IMG/VR virus record: IMGVR_UViG_3300026097_000122 | Location: 1 to 21,573 of that record | Direction: 5' to 3' (one strand) | DNA from: a virus | DNA length: 21,573 nt | Shown here: piece after piece, positions 15,598 to 21,256 of the stretch | Position numbering within the stretch: position 1 is the first letter of the stretch | Layout of the letters: every line of letters starts with the position of its first letter | Notes under the pieces: generated by a model | Told to the model about the DNA's origin: nothing | The model's database searches: none | The model's input: the letters and a program-made list of their open reading frames with translations, nothing else | Translations under genes and position numbers: made by a program

Positions 15598-16346
15598 ATT
15601 GACTCCCAATCTACTACAGGGGTAATACATCCATCTTGTAGGTGAGTAGACGTACCTGGAACAGGACAAACGGCTACTCCTTGCTTGAACGCTTTCCAAG
15701 TCCAGGAATCATCTGAGAATAAGCCTGCCTGCAAGATAGAGTACTTAAAAGGTAGAAAAGCAAGACCAAGTGCTGCTAGCGTTAAAGTAGATGAAGCTAC
15801 TGTTCTTAAATGGCAGTCAGGCCCTATTATCATCTCACAGGTGGTATCTCTATCAAAATACCTGTCTGGATAATCATAAGGAACATAAAAACCACTATAC
15901 CCACTTTTAAACACGTTTTTCATATAAGTAATCGCATTAGGAGTATGTAAATAGTCATCTTCGCAGATGTATATCAACTCTTTAGGATTAGCCTCACATA
16001 AGGATATTAAAGTTTCCATTAAAGGCATACAAGTATTTATAGTAACAGGGTGGTACTGAGGATAGGGGTGTTCTCCATAAGGAGGCACTTCTGTACGTTT
16101 TGGGATATCTTTAATAGTTATATCTGCTATAGTAGTAGAAGTCATCCACTCTTTAGTATCATCTGTTACACTATCTGCAAGCACAATAATACGGTCTGAA
16201 GTTTCCAGACCGTTTTGTAAACTTAACCAGCATTTTTTGAATATATCAGATTTGTACTTACCGTTCCACCTAGGTTTATCACTATTGCCGTCACTAGTAC
16301 TTCCTGGTGATTTATTTGCTTCTGATGCTCTATATAAAATTATCAT
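15582..16346 (-). CDS. GT-A type glycosyltransferase-like protein
   Basis: The 254-aa protein has an acidic metal-binding motif in ELIYICEDDYLHTPNAITYM (about 123-142), as in GT-A transferases. Its N-terminal strand MIILYRASEAN and SDRIIVLADSVTDDT (about 50-64) fit nucleotide-sugar binding. The C-terminus, GTSTHLQDGCITPVVDWESI, resembles a segment known from phage and LPS sugar transferases that may close the active site. It is the first cassette gene and starts about 20 nt after the tmRNA end, with only a weak ribosome site (AAAGAA). A strong terminator between them is absent, so it may share the tmRNA transcript. Confidence 0.7.
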   Translation of the reverse strand: MIILYRASEANKSPGSTSDGNSDKPRWNGKYKSDIFKKCWLSLQNGLETSDRIIVLADSVTDDTKEWMTSTTIADITIKDIPKRTEVPPYGEHPYPQYHPVTINTCMPLMETLISLCEANPKELIYICEDDYLHTPNAITYMKNVFKSGYSGFYVPYDYPDRYFDRDTTCEMIIGPDCHLRTVASSTLTLAALGLAFLPFKYSILQAGLFSDDSWTWKAFKQGVAVCPVPGTSTHLQDGCITPVVDWESIWNQL

Positions 16347-16411
16347 TTAATTCTTTTTTTTATAATAAGTGAGCCCGTTCTGTTGCCCGGTGGAACTCAT
16401 ACCGCGTAGAC

Positions 16412-16450
16412 TCAAGCTGCGAGTGCTACAGGTGCAAAGTTATTGTTTGC
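16412..16450 (-). other. tmRNA tag-peptide reading frame, ANNNFAPVALAA
   Basis: Twelve codons beginning at the resume codon GCA (16450-16448) encode ANNNFAPVALAA and end at TGA (16414-16412). With the charged alanine added first the tag is A-ANNNFAPVALAA. The hydrophobic LAA end is the proteolysis signal read by ClpXP-type proteases. The sequence just before the resume codon is AAACTAAAC. The A-N-x-N start and the VALAA end are the alphaproteobacterial pattern as I recall it. Confidence 0.93.
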
Positions 16451-16534
16451 GTTTAGTTTTTTCTTGCGGTTACAGTCGCTTGCGCACTGGCTCCTAGCTT
16501 ACTTTTTAACACCTGTCGATCCTGTGTCGGTCCC

Positions 16535-16604
16535 AGCAAAGATACACTGCCGAATGGCGTATAGCCTATCCCCGTGTAACTGAATACCCTAAACAATGTA
16601 TCTA
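16535..16604 (-). other. tmRNA intervening segment (removed by processing)
   Basis: This 70-nt spacer joins the CCA end of the acceptor piece to the 5' end of the coding piece. AGATACA (16603-16597) and TGTATCT (16546-16540) pair over 7 bp and continue almost directly from the acceptor stem, as expected for a precursor cut by the host tRNA-processing enzymes. The loop between them contains a further GATAGGCTATAC segment. Confidence 0.85.
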
Positions 16605-16662
16605 TGGTGGAACCGCCGGGTACCGCCCCCGGGTCCAGAATGTTTCCAATTCACATTATTGG

Positions 16663-16693
16663 AGCTTATATAAGCTTAACACTAAATTTACAA
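16663..16693 (-). promoter_or_regulatory. Candidate promoter for the tmRNA
   Basis: On the minus strand TTGTAA (16693-16688), a 17-bp spacer and TATAAG (16670-16665) fit sigma-70 spacing. The -10 region lies in a perfect 14-bp palindrome AGCTTATATAAGCT (16663-16676). A start near 16660 would sit at the beginning of the acceptor piece. The palindrome could instead be a binding site or part of the RNA leader. Confidence 0.4.
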
Positions 16694-16739
16694 ATATGCA
16701 AATTTAAAATTACCGTGCATTTGCTGTTTGCTAAAATTT

Positions 16740-16985
16740 TTATTTAACTCTTTTACCCTGCGAAGCTTGGCGTTCTAGCTTATCTAAAAGCTCTATACGT
16801 TTCTTTTCTTGTTTTCTGTATCTTTGAACACCTGCTTTTTTATCTTCTCGCTCTTGTTCTTTTTTACTGACATAAAACTTTTTTCTACGGCTCTCATCAT
16901 AGTATCCGTCTTTATTTAGTCTCCTCATCATAGCTTTATACGCTCTTGAAACGTCATTATTATAACGTTTTACACTTACTTTCAT
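16740..16985 (-). CDS. rpsU: Ribosomal protein bS21 (phage-encoded)
   Basis: The 81-aa protein is a bS21 homologue: MKVSVKRYNNDVSRAYKAM, followed by LNKDGYYDESRRKKFYVSKK and a very basic helix (RYRKQEKKR). It fits the S21 pattern of an N-terminal strand, a basic helix and a long C-terminal basic helix. The length is close to the bacterial 70 aa, with a short extension (LDKLERQASQGKRVK). I chose ATG 16985 because AGGAGA lies 8 nt upstream and the conserved sequence begins there; an in-frame ATG at 17003 adds six codons that cover this ribosome site. bS21 sits by the mRNA exit and anti-Shine-Dalgarno region of the 30S subunit, so a phage version may retune initiation. It overlaps the upstream gene (ATGA). 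Confidence 0.88.
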   Translation of the reverse strand: MKVSVKRYNNDVSRAYKAMMRRLNKDGYYDESRRKKFYVSKKEQEREDKKAGVQRYRKQEKKRIELLDKLERQASQGKRVK

Positions 16986-17212
16986 ATGTATCTCCTTACC
17001 CATTTATAAAAGTTATTATCAGAATATTTTCCTGTTAATTTATCTACTACTCCTCCATTTTTTACTAATACAAAACAGGGAGTAGTTATTTTTTTGCTCA
17101 ATGTATCTGTATCTACGCTTTCTACACTGATGCCTTCTTTTTTTAGTTTATACAACTGTCTTTCTACATATACATAGTTGTTTTGATTGTATAATCCAAC
17201 TATCTTTTTCAT
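16982..17212 (-). CDS. Small thioredoxin/glutaredoxin-fold-like protein without CxxC
   Basis: The 76-aa protein has a strand-helix-strand start (MKKIVGLYNQNNYVYVERQL), then a T-P-x-F strand and turn (ITTPCFVLVKNGGVVDKLTG). This resembles the cis-proline and G-G hairpin of thioredoxin folds. At the usual CxxC place (about residues 8-14) it has YNQNNYV, so it cannot be a classical redox enzyme; one Cys (46) follows the TP. It heads the minus-strand operon with bS21 and tmRNA and shares an ATGA junction with bS21. The fold call is tentative; function unknown. Confidence 0.5.
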   Translation of the reverse strand: MKKIVGLYNQNNYVYVERQLYKLKKEGISVESVDTDTLSKKITTPCFVLVKNGGVVDKLTGKYSDNNFYKWVRRYI

Positions 17213-17346
17213 AATAAAATCTCACTTTCTTTATAACTAGTGTAGCAAAGCACTAATTTACTGTTATTTTATAATTGCCTATCATAAAAATTATTGTTAG
17301 TATATAAAGGTACTGTTACAAAACTAGAAAAGGGAAACAAAAGCAA
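17213..17346. promoter_or_regulatory. Divergent intergenic switch region
   Basis: This 134-bp AT-rich region separates the minus-strand genome half from the plus-strand half and should hold divergent promoters. For the plus strand, TTGCCT (17275-17280), 17 bp and TAGTAT (17298-17303) form a plausible sigma-70 promoter. For the minus strand I see only weak TATAAA-like -10 boxes. A short inverted repeat TAGTG..CACTA (about 17239-17255) could be an operator. Confidence 0.45.
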
Positions 17347-17673
17347 GTGCATAATCAGTATCTAAAAGAGTTTAATAAAATCAATAATATCTTAAAAGTA
17401 AAGCATAGTAATACAAAAAAACTTAAAGAAGTACTTAATCCTGTACTATTAAAACTTAATAATCCTACCTTTTACTCTAAATACCTATATGCTAGCCCTT
17501 ATCAAAAGTATGGCTATCCTAGCTCTAGTTATAAAAACAATCATTTTATTATATTCACTTCGGAGTGTATCAGTATTATTAATAAAAGTCAAGATGTAGA
17601 TGAAATGCTAAAAAAGTTACAAATAGAATTATCTTGGCTACTAAAAATCCCATTTAATTTCTATCTTAAATAA
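17347..17673 (+). CDS. Hypothetical protein with GTG start
   Basis: The 108-aa product starts at GTG 17347, the only canonical start near the beginning of the frame, with AAGGGA about 12 nt upstream. It is basic and Asn/Lys/Tyr-rich, with a helical first third and an aromatic middle (FYSKYLYASPYQKYGYPSSS). No known motif is seen. It is the first plus-strand gene and is followed at once by a strong terminator, so it is a single-gene transcript, perhaps an early host-interaction gene. Function unknown. Confidence 0.6.
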   Translation: MHNQYLKEFNKINNILKVKHSNTKKLKEVLNPVLLKLNNPTFYSKYLYASPYQKYGYPSSSYKNNHFIIFTSECISIINKSQDVDEMLKKLQIELSWLLKIPFNFYLK

Positions 17674-17678
17674 ACGTT

Positions 17679-17710
17679 AAATATCGGGCTTTTTAGTCCG
17701 ATATTTTTTT
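17679..17710 (+). terminator. Rho-independent terminator
   Basis: AAATATCGG (17679-17687) pairs perfectly with CCGATATTT (17698-17706) around a 10-nt loop, and the T-run continues to 17710. It lies 5 nt after the stop codon of the GTG-start gene. The stem is AT-rich apart from its CGG core but continuous. Confidence 0.88.
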
Positions 17711-17736
17711 AAAATTAGACATATCCACCTGTGTAT

Positions 17737-17781
17737 GCTATTGTTTATTAGTGCGGTATAGTAGTAGTTATAAACAATAGC
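17737..17781. promoter_or_regulatory. 12-bp inverted repeat around a promoter-like sequence
   Basis: GCTATTGTTTAT (17737-17748) and ATAAACAATAGC (17770-17781) are perfect inverted copies 21 bp apart. The spacer contains TATAGT (17757-17762), a good -10 box with no clear -35. The two arms could be paired operator sites spanning the transcription start, or a stem in the 5' leader of the next gene, whose ATG is 29 bp downstream. Confidence 0.45.
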
Positions 17782-17809
17782 GTAAAAAAATACTAAAGGT
17801 GAATTAACA

Positions 17810-18130
17810 ATGGAAAGAGACCAGTTTTATGAAGATGTAACCCAAGACCTAAAAAAGAATATAGAGACCCTACATAATCGTTCTCAGAAAACAAAAGGTG
17901 ATTTGCAAACTCACGAAGCTGTTTGTGCTGAGCGTTATAAAAATTTGTTAATAGCCTTAGAAAAAATGGATACTGCTATAGAGCAGAACAATGTACAAAT
18001 AAAAAGTTTACATAATTTAGCTATAGAAGGTAAGGTTAGCTTAAAGACGTTAATAAAGCTAGGCGCTTTTATTGCTTTTATTTTAGGAGTAGTATACACT
18101 GCTATGGGTGTTTACAGTAAGATACCATGA
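17810..18130 (+). CDS. Coiled-coil protein with one C-terminal membrane segment
   Basis: The 106-aa protein has a hydrophilic N-terminal half (1-70) with heptad-like coiled-coil character (YKNLLIALEKMDTAIEQNN). One strongly hydrophobic segment follows near the C-terminus (LGAFIAFILGVVYTAMGVY, about 84-102), then a short tail. There is no N-terminal signal peptide. This tail-anchored layout is seen in XhlA-like phage proteins that work with holins, so lysis or membrane anchoring is possible. It starts after a good ribosome site (AAAGGTGA) and overlaps the next gene by ATGA. Confidence 0.6.
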   Translation: MERDQFYEDVTQDLKKNIETLHNRSQKTKGDLQTHEAVCAERYKNLLIALEKMDTAIEQNNVQIKSLHNLAIEGKVSLKTLIKLGAFIAFILGVVYTAMGVYSKIP

Positions 18131-18459
18131 ATGAAGAAATAGTACAAACATTAAAAGATCTTCTTCTGAAAGAGCCTGTTGATGTTTATAACGAAGACCA
18201 AGACATTAAAATAAGTAACATAGAGTTAGTAGATACTCGCACAGTTAATGGGGAGCAGAGTAGAGATATTGGCTCTGCCAACTTATTTTTGGCTTCTGCT
18301 TTTTTAAGTACAGTAATGGGGGTAGACTTGCCTACCAAAAACTCAGAAGAATTAGCTAAAAGCAAAAAAGCATGGGACACTGCTTTAACAGCCTTAAAAG
18401 AAGAAAATTTTATTAGGCAGCGACCTGATACGGTTAGAGAAAGTTTTAAACTTGTTTGA
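18127..18459 (+). CDS. Hypothetical acidic protein
   Basis: The 110-aa product starts at ATG 18127, overlapping the stop of the membrane protein gene. It is acidic and mainly helical, with NLFLASAFLSTVMGVDLP in the middle, which is only mildly hydrophobic and not a confident membrane segment. No motif is recognised. Its overlap with the nuclease gene places it in the same operon. Function unknown. Confidence 0.6.
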   Translation: MNEEIVQTLKDLLLKEPVDVYNEDQDIKISNIELVDTRTVNGEQSRDIGSANLFLASAFLSTVMGVDLPTKNSEELAKSKKAWDTALTALKEENFIRQRPDTVRESFKLV

Positions 18460-19132
18460 TTATAGTATTTGTAAAAGTGCGTATAATATAGATAGAGATA
18501 CTGGAAGAGTCTATAGTACTAAAGATGGAGAATACCCGAGTATTACTACCATACTAGGAGCTACTTCTCCCAGTAAAGTATATCTAGACAAATGGCGAGA
18601 AAAAGTAGGGGCAGAAGAGGCTGCTAGAGTATCAAAAGAAGCTACTGACAGAGGCACTTCAGTACATGATTACGTAGAAAAGTATTTTAATTTACCAGAG
18701 CCTAGAAATTTTTCTGATTTCTATACTAGCTCAGAGTTAGATAAAGAACCAGGTAATGTACGTAGCCCTGTAAAAAATATTATTAAGGTTTGCGAGAATA
18801 ATAACTTTAAGCCTTATGCCCAAGAAATACCTTTATGGCATCCAAAGTTAAAGTTTGCTGGAAGAGTAGATGGTATAGGATTATGGAATGATGTATTAAG
18901 CATTATTGATTTTAAAACCTCTAAGAAAAAGAAATATGCATCTTCTATAAAAGACTACTATATACAGGCTACTGCCTATGCTGTAGCACATAATTATTTA
19001 TTTTACACTGAGATAAATAACTTTAATATTGTTATAGGCGGAGATACCGATACTCAGGTATTTTCAGGAAAAGTAGTAAACTATATCCCAGAATTAAAAT
19101 TTAGAATAAAGAGTTTTTATAAAAATATATGA
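18452..19132 (+). CDS. RecB/Cas4-like PD-(D/E)XK exonuclease
   Basis: The 226-aa protein matches the RecB-family nucleases common in phages. Its order is: ITTILGATSP (31-40), a helix with RGTSVHDYVEKY (67-78, His72), FAGRVDGIGL with catalytic Asp140, IIDFKTSKKKK with Asp153-x-Lys155, and YYIQATAYAVAH with Gln172, the usual QxxxY helix. I see no Cys cluster for an iron-sulfur site. It starts at TTG 18452, overlapping the previous gene by 8 nt, with AGAGAAAG upstream. Likely role: DNA end resection or degradation of host DNA during replication. PhoH follows, as in several marine phages. Confidence 0.85.
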   Translation: MFDYSICKSAYNIDRDTGRVYSTKDGEYPSITTILGATSPSKVYLDKWREKVGAEEAARVSKEATDRGTSVHDYVEKYFNLPEPRNFSDFYTSSELDKEPGNVRSPVKNIIKVCENNNFKPYAQEIPLWHPKLKFAGRVDGIGLWNDVLSIIDFKTSKKKKYASSIKDYYIQATAYAVAHNYLFYTEINNFNIVIGGDTDTQVFSGKVVNYIPELKFRIKSFYKNI

Positions 19133-19758
19133 TTATACTATCTGAATCTCAGAAAAAATTTATTAGAGACATACATAAGTACGATTTAGTATTTGCAACA
19201 GGAGCAGCAGGTACAGGAAAAACCCACGTAGCTTGCTCTGAAGCACTAGAATATCTTAAAAAAGAAAACATAGATAAGATTGTTATTACTAGGCCTTTAG
19301 TAGCTACTGAAGAAATAGGTTTTTTGCCGGGTAATATAGACGAAAAAATAGAGCCTTTTATGAGTCCTATAATACAGGTACTCAAAGAAGTTTACGATAA
19401 AAAATATATAAATCAGCTTATTACTTCTGAAAGAATACAAGTATTGCCTTTAGCACACGCTAGAGGAGTTACGCTAAAAAACTCTTATATCATTCTAGAC
19501 GAAGCACAAAACACTACTATAACACAAATGAAAATGTTCTTAACCAGATTTGGTCCTAATATTAAGTGCGCCGTGGTAGGAGATTTAAAGCAATCAGATT
19601 TAGTATCTCAAGAAAGCGGATTACAGTGGGCATTAAAAACATTAAAAGAGTGTAAGCTCGTAGGGCATACTCAGTTTTCTAATGAGGAAGTGGTTAGAAG
19701 CCCTCTAGTTAAAGAGATTATGCGTTATATTTATGCAGAACAAGAGAAGAATACCTAA
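19129..19758 (+). CDS. phoH: PhoH-like P-loop ATPase
   Basis: The 209-aa protein is a complete PhoH-like ATPase. Walker A is GAAGTGKT (25-32). IVITRPLVATEEIGFLPG (51-68) holds the typical R-P and L-P-G signatures. Walker B is YIILDEAQNTT (120-130), and VVGDLKQSDL near 165 is the sensor region. It starts at ATG 19129 overlapping the nuclease stop (ATGA). PhoH is widespread in marine phages and bacteria; its role is unclear and may involve RNA, so I give no pathway. No extra domain is present. Confidence 0.92.
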   Translation: MIILSESQKKFIRDIHKYDLVFATGAAGTGKTHVACSEALEYLKKENIDKIVITRPLVATEEIGFLPGNIDEKIEPFMSPIIQVLKEVYDKKYINQLITSERIQVLPLAHARGVTLKNSYIILDEAQNTTITQMKMFLTRFGPNIKCAVVGDLKQSDLVSQESGLQWALKTLKECKLVGHTQFSNEEVVRSPLVKEIMRYIYAEQEKNT

Positions 19759-19921
19759 AGATAAATTACTAACTCTATTAGAAAAAGATTTAACGGTTTA
19801 TGAGAGAGGACTAGTGTCTAGTATTCTTCGGGCACAAAAATACTACCCCCAGATAACTCCTAGAATGTATAGCTCATTCTGGAGAGTGTATGATAAGTAT
19901 TTTTTAGATTTAGGAGAATAA
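19733..19921 (+). CDS. Small hypothetical protein overlapping PhoH
   Basis: The 62-aa product begins at ATG 19733, 26 nt inside the end of phoH, in another frame. It is basic at the start (MQNKRRIPKDKLL) and helical, with an aromatic end (RMYSSFWRVYDKYFLDLGE). The open frame, its ATG and the next gene 1 nt after its stop support a real gene. No known domain. Confidence 0.55.
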   Translation: MQNKRRIPKDKLLTLLEKDLTVYERGLVSSILRAQKYYPQITPRMYSSFWRVYDKYFLDLGE

Positions 19922-19922
19922 A

Positions 19923-20117
19923 ATGCCGTTGAAACGAGGAAAAAGTAACAAAGTTATTACTAGTAATATAAAAGAGCTTATGGGCAAGACTCCTAGCTCT
20001 AACCGTAGAAAAGCGATAAAAACTTTAGCTAAGAAAAAAGGTATAAAGCCGAAAGTTGCAAAGCAAAAACAAGCAGTTGCTATAGCACTTAGTAAGGCAA
20101 AAAAGAAGAAAAAGTGA
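19923..20117 (+). CDS. Small lysine-rich protein (DUF6496-like)
   Basis: The 64-aa protein is very basic. MPLKRGKSNKVITSNIKELM is followed by an SSNRRKAIKTLAKKKGIKPK segment and ends with KQKQAVAIALSKAKKKKK. The start and the Q-A-V-A-I-A-L-S-K-A end match a short family I know from viruses and phages as DUF6496. It could bind nucleic acid through its Lys-rich tail. A GTGA overlap joins it to the next small gene. Confidence 0.7.
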   Translation: MPLKRGKSNKVITSNIKELMGKTPSSNRRKAIKTLAKKKGIKPKVAKQKQAVAIALSKAKKKKK

Positions 20118-20293
20118 AAAGAAAATCTAGAGTTAACGAGGCAGGTAACTATACTAAACCTACTTTAAGAAAAAGATTGTTTGAAAAGATAAAGTCGGGC
20201 ACTAAAGGTGGCCGTGCTGGGCAATGGAGTGCTAGAAAAGCGCAACTGCTAGCCAGTGAGTATAAACGTCAAGGTGGCGGCTACAAAAAGTAA
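20114..20293 (+). CDS. Small basic Gly/Arg-rich phage protein, GTG start
   Basis: This 59-aa gene begins at GTG 20114, sharing a GTGA junction with the preceding stop. The product starts MKRKSRVNEAGNYTKPTLRK, then has KSGTKGGRAGQWSARKAQLL and ends KRQGGGYKK. The G-x-Y-T-K-P-T and GQWSARKAQ segments recur in small proteins of aquatic phages and large algal viruses (recalled, not checked). It is positively charged and may bind nucleic acid or be a minor virion component. It lies in the run of small basic genes. Confidence 0.75.
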   Translation: MKRKSRVNEAGNYTKPTLRKRLFEKIKSGTKGGRAGQWSARKAQLLASEYKRQGGGYKK

Positions 20294-20299
20294 GATGCT

Positions 20300-20857
20300 A
20301 TGAACGAATATTCTACTACTATCTTTAATACCTCAATTTGGGGTTATATGCTTACGAATGAAAACTATAACTATAAAGAGTATCTTACTCATATACTAAA
20401 ACTTTATAACAATAAACCTTCTGTATCAAAAAGTAATGCAGGAGGAGGTTGGCAGTCTGAAAGTAATCTACACGAAGACCCGCTATTTAAACCTTTTGCA
20501 GAGAATATACTTATTAAGCAAATTGCTGATAATATTTTAAAAGACTATAATGTCTCAGATTATAGAGTTCATAGTATGTGGGCGAATGTTAATAAAAACC
20601 ATTCTTTTAATTACCACCATACGCATGAAGGATACATATCAGGAGTATTTTACCTTCAAGTACCTTTGAATAGCGGTAGGCTTGTATTTACAAATCCTGC
20701 TGTTCGAAGTGAGGGCCATTTAATTAGAGGAAGCAACTATGCCATACAACCAGAGCGTTTAGCCTGCATAGTATTTCCTAGCTGGCTTGAGCACTATGTA
20801 GAGCCAAATAACTCTTATGAGTCAAGAATAAGTATTAGTTTTAATATAGGACTTTAG
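20300..20857 (+). CDS. 2OG-Fe(II) oxygenase-like protein
   Basis: The 185-aa protein resembles the phage and marine 2-oxoglutarate/Fe(II) oxygenase group with NYHHTHEGYISGVFYLQVP (104-122). This is followed by SGRLVFTNP (125-133) and FPSWLEHYVEPNN with ESRISISFN (159-182). Candidate iron ligands are a His in HHTH (106-109) and His165; Arg176 would bind 2-oxoglutarate. The acidic ligand of the usual HxD pair is probably Glu110 or replaced, so activity is likely but not proven. Substrate unknown; related phage enzymes may hydroxylate proteins or DNA. Confidence 0.75.
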   Translation: MNEYSTTIFNTSIWGYMLTNENYNYKEYLTHILKLYNNKPSVSKSNAGGGWQSESNLHEDPLFKPFAENILIKQIADNILKDYNVSDYRVHSMWANVNKNHSFNYHHTHEGYISGVFYLQVPLNSGRLVFTNPAVRSEGHLIRGSNYAIQPERLACIVFPSWLEHYVEPNNSYESRISISFNIGL

Positions 20858-20891
20858 TTTTATAAACTACTATACTTTAAAGGAGAAGTAA

Positions 20892-21002
20892 ATGAAAAAA
20901 CCTACTAAAAAAGGTAACGGGCTTACTGAAAAACAAAAAAAGCTACCTAAAGCACTACAGCAGGCTATACTAAAGAAAAAAAAGAGTAAGAAGAAAAAAT
21001 AA
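20892..21002 (+). CDS. Very small lysine-rich protein
   Basis: The 36-aa gene starts at ATG 20892 after a clear AGGAG site and ends at TAA, which shares one base with the next ATG (TAATG). The product starts MKKPTKKGNGLTEKQKKLPK, and its second half ends in a run of lysines (KKKKSKKKK). It is too short for most gene finders. The ribosome site and coupling make it credible. Function unknown; nucleic-acid binding is likely from its charge. Confidence 0.65.
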   Translation: MKKPTKKGNGLTEKQKKLPKALQQAILKKKKSKKKK

Positions 21003-21256
21003 TGCCATTAAAAAAATCGCAAAAGTCTTTAAAAAAGTGGACTGCGCAAAAATGGCAATACTCTTCTAAAAAAGAAAAAGATAAGCCTGCTTCTGCTAGA
21101 GGAAGATATTTGCCTAAAGCAGCATGGAAATCGTTAAGTTCTGGAGAGAAAAGAGCTACTAATGCAGCTAAACGCAAAGGTAGTAAAAGCGGAAAACAAT
21201 TTGTTAAACAGCCCTCTAAAATTGCTAAAAAGACTGCTACTTATCGTAAGAAATGA
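21002..21256 (+). CDS. Small basic protein (DUF5872-like)
   Basis: The 84-aa protein begins MPLKKSQKSLKKWTAQKW, contains ARGRYLPKAAWKSLSSGEKR and ends with a basic GKQFVKQPSKIAKKTATYRK tail. This is the pattern of a small viral family (DUF5872-like as I recall) found in phages and large DNA viruses. It overlaps both neighbours by one base or ATGA. Likely a DNA-binding or packaged protein, by charge only. Confidence 0.7.
   Translation: MPLKKSQKSLKKWTAQKWQYSSKKEKDKPASARGRYLPKAAWKSLSSGEKRATNAAKRKGSKSGKQFVKQPSKIAKKTATYRKK

Larger units (their letters stand above)
16367..16662 (-). ncRNA. ssrA: Circularly permuted two-piece tmRNA
   Basis: Read on the minus strand, the acceptor piece (about 16662-16605) comes first. 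It has a hairpin CCAAT/ATTGG, a T-arm CCGGG-GGCGGTA-CCCGG with the non-canonical loop of alphaproteobacterial tmRNA, then CGGTTCC-A-CCA ending at 16605. A 70-nt intervening segment follows. The coding piece starts at 16534 with GGGACCG, then GACACAGGATCGACAGG (the tmRNA D-like region), a hairpin CAGT..ACTG and the tag reading frame, and ends near 16367. GGGACCG pairs with CGGTTCC over 7 bp, including the G3-U70 pair read by alanyl-tRNA synthetase. GGTGTT of the coding piece can pair with AACATT before the T-arm to form P2. It would rescue stalled ribosomes and tag their products. The outer ends are approximate. Confidence 0.93.

Noticed and set aside
15598-15699. N-terminal extension of the epimerase gene to 15699
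   Set aside because: The extra 34 residues are Ser/Arg/Cys-rich, lie inside the upstream transferase gene, and precede the typical Rossmann start MESIVITGSAG.
16535-16662. A tRNA gene in the tmRNA region, suggested by the CCA end and T-arm
   Set aside because: There is no anticodon arm; the T-arm and CCA belong to the acceptor piece of the permuted tmRNA.
16986-17003. Upstream ATG for bS21 at 17003
   Set aside because: The six extra codons contain the AGGAGA ribosome site of the conserved ATG at 16985.
17239-17256. TAGTG..CACTA hairpin as a terminator
   Set aside because: The stem is only 5 bp and no T-tract follows on either strand; at most an operator.
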